Shown: positions 58,660 to 64,000 of the stretch, piece after piece | Layout: each line of letters opens with the position of its first letter | Position numbering within the stretch: position 1 is the first letter of the stretch | Origin: Natronomonas marina | GTDB taxonomy: Archaea > Halobacteriota > Halobacteria > Halobacteriales > Haloarculaceae | Assembly: GCF_024298905.1 (NCBI RefSeq) | Contig: NZ_CP101154.1 | Location: forward strand, 3,498,932 to 3,562,931 | Direction: 5' to 3' | Length of the DNA stretch: 64,000 nucleotides | The notes under the pieces: model-generated | Told to the model about the DNA's origin: nothing | The model's input: only the letters and a program-made list of their open reading frames with translations | The model's database searches: none | Program-made: the position numbers and the translations under genes

Positions 58660-59604
58660 TCAGTCCGTGATGACGGTGCTGGAGTCGCCGACGGAGACGT
58701 TGGGGTCGCCCTGGTCGACGGCCCGGAGGTTCTGGCCCGTCTCGGTGGTCTCCTCGGTCCAGGCGCCGCCGGCGTACTCGAAGACGTGCCCGCTCTCGCC
58801 GACGGCGTAGCCGGTTCCGTCGGCGACGTCGATGTCCCGCAGCGTCGGGTCCCCGAGGACCGTCTTCGTCCACGCGCCGTCGTAGCGGTAGACGACGCCG
58901 CCGCTGGCGGCCACCCAGACGTCCTGCGGGCCGTCGCTGTCGACGCCGTAGAAGCTACCGTTCGAGTCGGCGATGCCGATCTTGTCGAAGGAGGTCCCGT
59001 CGATGGTGGCGAAGACGTTGCCGTTCGTGTTGATGACGTGGCCGGACGTGACGTCGTAGAAGTCGATGCCCGCGAGCGCGTAGCCCTGGCCGACCCCCAC
59101 GGAGTTCCACTCGCCGCTCTCGCCGTTCTCGAAACTGTAGGAGACGATGCCGGAGCCGTCGGCGACGTAGACGTTGGCCTCGCCGGCCTGGCCGGTGACG
59201 GCGACGTCGAGGAAGTTGTTGGTGTTGTCCTGCGGGGAGCCGTGGTCGTTGATGTTGCCCGTCCTGACGTTGTACTCGCCGACGGCGCCGGAGGCGCCGA
59301 CGAACCACAGGCGGTCGCCGTCGTCGGTGACGTCGGCGCCGTAGAGGTCCCGGCCGTCGCCGGTGACGCCGCCGTCGGTCACCTTCCGCCAGCCCTCCTG
59401 GGTGCGCTCGAGGACGACGCCGTTGTTGCCGACCGCGTAGGCGCCCTCCGACGTGTAGGCCACGTCGTGGAGGTCGCCGTCCGTCGGCGTCTCCTCGACG
59501 GTCCACTCCGCCGGCATCGCGGAGACGGCCGGCGCGGCCGCGGCGGCGCCGACCGCGCCGATGGTCTTCAGTACTGTCCGTCGCGTCCAGAATTTTCGGA
59601 ACAT
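58660..59604 (-). CDS. TAT-exported beta-propeller-like protein
   Basis: 314 aa. N-terminal twin-arginine signal WTRRTVLKTIGAVGAAAAAP with an A-x-A cut site (VSAMPAE). The mature protein is a series of short beta repeats each ending in a G-x-V-x-E/R-Y/F-type hairpin, for example YAVGNNGVVLERTQEGWRKV, WFVGASGAVGEYNV, WVAASGGVVYRYDGAWTKTV and YAVGESGHVFEYAGGAWTEE. The pattern resembles a six- or seven-blade propeller related to photosynthesis-type HCF136/YCF48 repeats. A surface binding or assembly role is likely. AT-rich divergent promoter region lies upstream. Confidence 0.78.
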   Translation of the reverse strand: MFRKFWTRRTVLKTIGAVGAAAAAPAVSAMPAEWTVEETPTDGDLHDVAYTSEGAYAVGNNGVVLERTQEGWRKVTDGGVTGDGRDLYGADVTDDGDRLWFVGASGAVGEYNVRTGNINDHGSPQDNTNNFLDVAVTGQAGEANVYVADGSGIVSYSFENGESGEWNSVGVGQGYALAGIDFYDVTSGHVINTNGNVFATIDGTSFDKIGIADSNGSFYGVDSDGPQDVWVAASGGVVYRYDGAWTKTVLGDPTLRDIDVADGTGYAVGESGHVFEYAGGAWTEETTETGQNLRAVDQGDPNVSVGDSSTVITD

Positions 59605-59771
59605 TTCGTTTTGATGTTCCGAGTCACGGTATTAAATCCTCGTATTCTTTCTAGAATAGAAATAAGTAATTAGTACTGCTGTGGGATACCGTTCCCTCTG
59701 GAGGGATGGGTACAACCTCCCGGTCGGCGGCCCGCCGCAGGGATTTTGATGGCCGCTCCCTACGTACCCGC

Positions 59772-60437
59772 ATGACCGACAAAGAGACGCCGGGCGGCGG
59801 CCGGACGCCGGCGGCCCGCGACATCGTCCCGGCCGCACCCGAGGCGTTCGGCCTCACGCAGGTCTGGTGGGGCGACGGCAAGGGCAAGACGACGGCGACG
59901 CTGGGGATGGCGTTCCGGGCGGCGGGCCACGGTTTCCGGGTCCACGTCCTGCAGTTCATGAAAGGCGGTGCCGACAGCGTCGAGGACGTCCGCGGGGAGT
60001 ACAACGCCGTGGCGGCGATGCCGGGGCTGACCTGCGAGAACCTGGGCCACTACGGCTGGCACGCGATGAACGACGGGACCGACGAGCGCGACCACGCCGC
60101 CGAGGCGCGGGCGGGGCTCGAACGGGCCCGCGACCTGGTGGCGGCCGCCGACGCCGCCGACCTCACGACGCCGTTCGCACTCGATTCGGACCCCGACGAG
60201 GGGATGCACATGCTCGTCCTCGACGAGGTGCTGTACGCCGCCGACCGGGGGCTGGTCGACCCCGACGACGTCGTCGCCCTCGTTGAGGACGCCCCCGAGG
60301 GCCTCGAACTCGTGCTGTCGGGGAGCCACGAGCGCCCCGACTACCTCGTCGAACACGCCGACCTGGTGACGAACGTCCGCAAGGAGAAACACCCGATCGA
60401 CGCCGGCCAGCGGGCGCGGAAGGGAACCGAGTACTGA
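59772..60437 (+). CDS. cobA: Corrinoid adenosyltransferase, CobA/BtuR type
   Basis: 221 aa. P-loop QVWWGDGKGKTTATLGMAFR near residue 30, then HVLQFMKGGADSVEDV, ENLGHYGWHAM, MLVLDEVLYAADRGLVD (Walker B-like) and LVLSGSHERPDYLVEHADLV, ending in EKHPIDAGQRARKGTEY. Adds the adenosyl group to cob(I)alamin or precursor from ATP. It has a 25-residue N-terminal extension rich in Pro and Gly. Separate from the cob operon by 2.4 kb but functionally part of it; the 14-bp palindrome after its stop may end transcription. Confidence 0.94.
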   Translation: MTDKETPGGGRTPAARDIVPAAPEAFGLTQVWWGDGKGKTTATLGMAFRAAGHGFRVHVLQFMKGGADSVEDVRGEYNAVAAMPGLTCENLGHYGWHAMNDGTDERDHAAEARAGLERARDLVAAADAADLTTPFALDSDPDEGMHMLVLDEVLYAADRGLVDPDDVVALVEDAPEGLELVLSGSHERPDYLVEHADLVTNVRKEKHPIDAGQRARKGTEY

Positions 60438-60461
60438 GCGGTCGACTCGAAAAACCGCCAG

Positions 60462-60475
60462 CAGACGGCCGTCTG
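60462..60475. terminator. Short perfect palindrome after cobA
   Basis: CAGACGGCCGTCTG is fully self-complementary and lies 25 bp after the cobA stop, between convergent genes. It shares the ACGGCCGT core with the longer palindrome at 14979-14998. There is no T-run, so termination is only a guess. Confidence 0.3.
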
Positions 60476-60581
60476 ACGCGCGACCGACGCGAGCACAAAG
60501 CCCATTACGGACCCCGCCGGAGTGACGCCCGGAGGATGGGTGGGCGCACGCTCCTTCCCCTTTGTGCTCCCTTTCGGACGC

Positions 60582-60962
60582 CTACTCGAAGAGGTCCGTC
60601 TCGTACTTGACGTAGTTGCCGAGCCAGCCGCCGAGCGCGCTGAACGCGACGGTGTAGAGGGCCGACAGGACGATCACGACCAGGACGACGACGAGGAACA
60701 CGCCCGCACCGCCACCACCGCCACCACCGGGGCTGACCGCGATGAACCCGAAGAGAGCGACCGCGACGAAGAGAAACAGGGCGATGGGAATCGCGGCGAC
60801 GACGCCCGCGTAGGCGCCGACGCGGGCCCCCCCGCCCCGCTCGCCGCCCTGGAGGTAGCCGGCCACGGCTCCGCCGAGCACCGGCGAGAAGGGAACGAAC
60901 GAGAGGACTATCGAGACGACGCCGCCGATCAACGCGTTGAGGAGGGTATCTCCTTCGGCCAT
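60582..60962 (-). CDS. DUF5518-type small membrane protein
   Basis: 126 aa with four membrane helices. Typical stretches are LNALIGGVVSIVLSFVPFSP, VLGGAVAGYLQGGERGGGAR and VGAYAGVVAAIPIALFLFVA, then a poly-glycine loop and LVVIVLSALYTVAFSALGGW. The VLGGAVAGYLQGG motif is the mark of DUF5518 proteins. Single gene with no enzymatic motif; function unknown. Confidence 0.8.
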   Translation of the reverse strand: MAEGDTLLNALIGGVVSIVLSFVPFSPVLGGAVAGYLQGGERGGGARVGAYAGVVAAIPIALFLFVAVALFGFIAVSPGGGGGGGAGVFLVVVLVVIVLSALYTVAFSALGGWLGNYVKYETDLFE

Positions 60963-61073
60963 ACATCCGGCTGGACGGGGGCAGCGAATAAAAGCATCCC
61001 CGACACCGACCGGGCGGGCCCCAGGACGGCACCGGAGAGGGGACGAAGCGTGTGGGTCCACCGGTGCGGACCG

Positions 61074-61778
61074 TTACGACTCGATGAAACCGCCGGCCGC
61101 GTCGAGGACCTCGGACCTGCTTCTGGTCGTGTCGAAGGCCTCCGGGAACGGGTCCTCGTTGTTGAGGTCGTTGAGGTAGGACGCGTGTCTGGCCTCGACG
61201 GTGGCGATGGTCGCGCCCGCCTGGGTGAGTTCGGCGCTCTCGATGAACTTGATCGCGCCGTCGTAGGCGGAGACGCCGGTGTTCTCCAGCACCATCGCGA
61301 TGCCGATGAAGTCCGCGACGGTCTCGAAGCCGAAGTCGTACTCCAGTTCCCCGGCGGGATCACCGCCGAGGTCGTTGATGACGCTCGTCAGCGTCTCGGT
61401 GTGGGTCGCCTCGTGCTCGCCGATGGTGACCATCCGGTCGTAGGCCTGCTCCATGTCCCAGGGGTACTGCTCCAGGTCCTGCTCGTCGTCGTAGGCGGCC
61501 TCCCGGAAGTCTTCCTTGCTGAACTCCTCGGTTCCGCGCCGATAGAAGACGTCCTCGAGGTGCTCGAGCGTCAGCGCGTAGTTGAGCACCGCGATGTCGT
61601 CCTCGAAGGAGTCGTCCTGGGCGGCCGCGCCGCCGGCGCCGGCGCCGAGCGCGAGCAGTCCGGCGCCGGCCCCCGCGGACTTCCTGAGGACGCCGCGCCG
61701 GGTGTCCGTCCCGAGTTCGCCACGGGCTGCCGCCACGATACGGTCCGCAATCGCCGTTCCGTCGATTCCGTCGGTCAT
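61074..61778 (-). CDS. TAT-exported ferritin-like domain protein
   Basis: 234 aa. After 27 polar residues comes RRGVLRKSAGAGAGLLALGA, a twin-arginine signal. The ferritin-like four-helix domain follows, with the metal-binding pattern Glu in YALTLEHLEDVFYRRG, then E-x-x-H in GEHEATHTETL and E-x-R-H in TVEARHASYLNDLNNEDPFP. This matches the Ferritin_2 group, exported proteins in which iron storage has not been shown. Located apart from the iron cluster and without an iron box. Start at ATG 61778. Confidence 0.85.
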   Translation of the reverse strand: MTDGIDGTAIADRIVAAARGELGTDTRRGVLRKSAGAGAGLLALGAGAGGAAAQDDSFEDDIAVLNYALTLEHLEDVFYRRGTEEFSKEDFREAAYDDEQDLEQYPWDMEQAYDRMVTIGEHEATHTETLTSVINDLGGDPAGELEYDFGFETVADFIGIAMVLENTGVSAYDGAIKFIESAELTQAGATIATVEARHASYLNDLNNEDPFPEAFDTTRSRSEVLDAAGGFIES

Positions 61779-61942
61779 GGGTTGCCGTGCCTCCGGGGCA
61801 CGCCCGATGGTTCGGACGACCCTCAAAGAGGCTTCGCCGGATTCCGTCCGGACCGCGACCCAAATTGCGCCGTATTCGACGGTCGTACTAACCCGACGAG
61901 CGGCGCCTTGGGACCGAACAGTCTAGAAGGGGAAACCGCCGG

Positions 61943-62401
61943 TCAGTCGCCGCGGACGTCGACGACCAGCACCGGGACGTGCGTCTCCCGGAGCGTCCGC
62001 TCGGTGACGCTGCCCAGCAGGGCGCGCTTGACGCCCGAGCGGCCGTGCGAGCCCATCACCACGAGGTCGATGTCGTTGTTCTCCGCGTAGCTTGCGACCT
62101 TCTCGTGGGGGCGCCCCGAGGAGACGTGTTCGACCACCTCGAGGCCGCGCTCGCGGGCGCGGTCTGCGACGTAGCCGGTCGCCCGGTCGGCCGCCTCGCG
62201 GACCTCCTCCATCTCGTCGAAGCGTCCCGCCTCGATGCGGTCTAGCTGTTCGCCGCCGAGCGTCAGGCTCATCGAGTCGATGTCGACGACGTAGAGGGCA
62301 TGCACCTCCGCGTCGTACTTCTCGGCGAGGTCGAGCGCGTGCTCGACGGCGGTTTCGGCGACGTCACTCCCGTCGGTCGGAACGAGTATCTTTTCGTACA
62401 T
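61943..62401 (-). CDS. Universal stress protein (UspA family)
   Basis: 152 aa. N-terminal MYEKILVPTDGSDVAETAVE, the ATP-binding loop VVMGSHGRSGVKRALLGSVT (G-x2-G-x9-G-[ST]) and C-terminal HVPVLVVDVRG strand. Nucleotide-binding type. The symporter gene ends 4 bp upstream on the same strand, so the two form an operon; USP proteins often sit beside transporters in haloarchaea and may modulate them. Confidence 0.94.
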   Translation of the reverse strand: MYEKILVPTDGSDVAETAVEHALDLAEKYDAEVHALYVVDIDSMSLTLGGEQLDRIEAGRFDEMEEVREAADRATGYVADRARERGLEVVEHVSSGRPHEKVASYAENNDIDLVVMGSHGRSGVKRALLGSVTERTLRETHVPVLVVDVRGD

Positions 62402-62404
62402 TGG

Positions 62405-64000
62405 TCAGTCGTCGGCGGGGGTCTCGCCCCCGTCTGTCACGACGTCTTCGGCGGTCTGTTGCTGTCCCATCGGCTCGGGACTGTGGCACTGCCGCACCAG
62501 GTGCTTGGTCTCCATCGGCGGCTCCGGCGTCGCAAGCGAGACGGCGATAGTGACGAGGAAGACCAGCGGCGTCCCGACCAGCGCCGCACCGATGGGCGGG
62601 ACGTACTGGGCGTATATCGGCACCAGCGCCTGCCCGCTGCCGCCGGCGATGTCGGCGAGGAAGCCGATGTAGGCCGGCAGGACGCTGTTGACGACCGAGG
62701 CGATCCACAGGAGCAGGCCGACGATCATGCCGGCCAGTGCGCCCTGGCGGTTCGTGTTCTCCCACCACAGGCCGAGGAAGAACATCGGGAACAGCACGGT
62801 CCCGGCCAGCGAGAAGGCGTAGGCGACGAGTTCGCCGATGAGCGCCGGCGGGTTGAACGCGGTGACGGTCACCAGCGCGCCCATGCCGACGATTGTCGCA
62901 CGGCCGATGAGCACCTGCTGGCGCTGGGTCGCGTCGGGGTTGACGAGTTCCGTGTATATGTCGTGGGCGACCGCCGACGAGGCCGTGATGAACAGCCCCG
63001 CCGTGGTGGCGATGGCGGCGGCCATCCCGCCGGCAGCGACCAGTCCGACGAACCACGGCGGCAGGTCGGCGAACTGTGCGGCCAGCACGACGATGACGTC
63101 ACCCTCCGCGCCGGACATCGCCTGCTGACCGCTGAACACCGCGTCGGGGCCGATGCCGTTGACCTGCGCGAAGAGGTCGACGCCGAAGGCCGCCATCGCG
63201 GGAGCGGCCCAGTACAGCAGACAGATGAAGAACAGCCCCGAGACGGTCGACCAGCGGGCGGTCCGCTCGTTTTCGACCGTGTAGAACCGAACGAGGACGT
63301 GCGGCAGCCCGCAGGTACCGACGACGAGCGAGAAGGCCGTGGCGACCCAGACGTAGTAGCCCGCGTTCACGAACGGTTCGGAGAACTCCCGCCCGAGGTC
63401 GTTGATGAGCGCACCGTACTCGATCTGCGGCAGTATCGTCGAGTACCCCTGCGTGAAGCCGACGACGTAGACGCCCGCGAGGAACGCCACGATGAGGATG
63501 ACGTACTGGACGGCCATGTTCTTCGTCGCGCCCAGCATCCCCGACAGCGCGAGGTAGCCGACGGTGATGGTCATCATCACGACGATCATCGGGACGATGT
63601 CCAGTCCGAAGACGTACTGGCCGACGAGCCCCATGCCGCGGGCCTGCCCGACCGAGTAGACGTACGCGATGAGAAGCGTCGTGAACGCGGCCAGCGCGCG
63701 GGCCGCAGAGGAGTTGAACCGGTCGCCGACGAAGTCCGGCGCGGTGTACTTCCCGAACCGGCGCATCTGGGCGGCCAGGAAGATGAGCAGGATGAAGTAC
63801 CCGGTCGTCCAGCCGACGATGAACGCCAGCCCGTAGAAGCCCGACAGGGCGACGAGCCCCGCCAGTCCGAGGTACGACGCCGCCGACATCCAGTTGGCGC
63901 CGATGGCCATCCCGTTCTCGATGTTGCCGATGCCGCGGCCAGCGACCCACATCCCCTCGGTGTCGGCCACCTTGAACACGTAGCCGATGACGAGGAACGA
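62405..64000 (-). CDS. Sodium:solute symporter (SSS family), N-terminus outside window
   Basis: At least 531 codons; the frame stays open to the window edge at 64000, so the first residues are missing. About 12 membrane helices are visible, with family motifs WVAGRGIGNIENGMAIGANW, MSAASYLGLAGLVALSGFYG, RRFGKYTAPDFVGDRFNSSA and GCLPHVLVRFY-like GTCGLPHVLVRFYTVEN. The pattern resembles the acetate/short-chain-acid subgroup (VC_2705-like). The soluble C-terminal tail is 45 residues. Import of an organic acid with Na+ is expected; the exact substrate is unknown. Confidence 0.92.
   Translation of the reverse strand, partial: SFLVIGYVFKVADTEGMWVAGRGIGNIENGMAIGANWMSAASYLGLAGLVALSGFYGLAFIVGWTTGYFILLIFLAAQMRRFGKYTAPDFVGDRFNSSAARALAAFTTLLIAYVYSVGQARGMGLVGQYVFGLDIVPMIVVMMTITVGYLALSGMLGATKNMAVQYVILIVAFLAGVYVVGFTQGYSTILPQIEYGALINDLGREFSEPFVNAGYYVWVATAFSLVVGTCGLPHVLVRFYTVENERTARWSTVSGLFFICLLYWAAPAMAAFGVDLFAQVNGIGPDAVFSGQQAMSGAEGDVIVVLAAQFADLPPWFVGLVAAGGMAAAIATTAGLFITASSAVAHDIYTELVNPDATQRQQVLIGRATIVGMGALVTVTAFNPPALIGELVAYAFSLAGTVLFPMFFLGLWWENTNRQGALAGMIVGLLLWIASVVNSVLPAYIGFLADIAGGSGQALVPIYAQYVPPIGAALVGTPLVFLVTIAVSLATPEPPMETKHLVRQCHSPEPMGQQQTAEDVVTDGGETPADD

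Overview
The window is chromosomal DNA of a haloarchaeon (class Halobacteria; genus not resolvable from the sequence). The evidence is a very GC-rich sequence, strongly acidic predicted proteins, archaeal information-processing genes (aSUI1, ribosomal protein L15e, RIO2 kinase), F420 metabolism, haloarchaea-specific domains (HalOD1, TrmB regulators, DUF6735-, DUF7344- and DUF7521-type proteins), twin-arginine (TAT) lipoproteins, and TATA boxes placed about 27 bp before start codons as expected for leaderless mRNAs. No rRNA, tRNA or CRISPR array was found.

Layout. 1-5.1 kb: end of a probable NUDIX gene, a rhodanese, aSUI1, and an operon of MoxR ATPase, DUF58 protein and membrane transglutaminase. 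5.4-12.7 kb: housekeeping genes including a cold-shock protein, an F420-dependent reductase next to cofE, a phosphodiesterase, a NUDIX/eIF2B-like fusion, a peroxiredoxin-like protein and a GDT1-type transporter. A probable C/D box guide RNA lies at 12858-12922, before engB. 13.7-17.4 kb: two membrane or exported proteins, then an AT-richer island with a glycine-repeat hydrophobic protein and an intact IS5-type insertion sequence with an exact 8-bp target duplication.

17.5-25.9 kb is a genome-maintenance stretch: mutS, an AbrB/PIN toxin-antitoxin pair, a membrane-anchored Mrr-like nuclease and the mismatch endonuclease nucS, followed by DUF6735, a site-2 protease, a lone receiver domain and rpl15e. 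26-30 kb holds rio2 and a run of small regulators, including two divergent TrmB-type genes. 30.1-33.2 kb is a tungstate-type ABC operon (tupABC-like) with its own HTH-TOBE regulator and a palindromic promoter element.

35.7-46.2 kb is the most distinctive part: two co-directional iron/siderophore units, each starting at a DtxR-type palindrome (TTAGG...CCTAA). Together they encode three related TAT lipoprotein binding proteins, two short FAD-only thioredoxin-reductase-like flavoproteins paired with binding proteins, a FecCD permease, its ATPase, an exporter-fold ABC protein and a surface-anchored protein with a Thr/Pro stalk. No siderophore synthesis genes are present, so the cluster looks built for uptake and intracellular iron release.

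46.2-52.7 kb carries a HEAT-repeat/zinc-ribbon protein, a nuclease-like protein, a lipoate ligase, an inositol-phosphatase-like enzyme, a sulfite-oxidase-family protein with a membrane anchor, and a lipoprotein made of tandem 42-bp repeats. 52.8-57.4 kb is a tightly overlapping late-cobalamin operon (HAD phosphatase, cbiB, cobS, cobY, cobD, cbiZ), with the corrinoid adenosyltransferase cobA 2.4 kb further on. The window ends in a ferritin-like protein, a universal stress protein and a truncated sodium/solute symporter.
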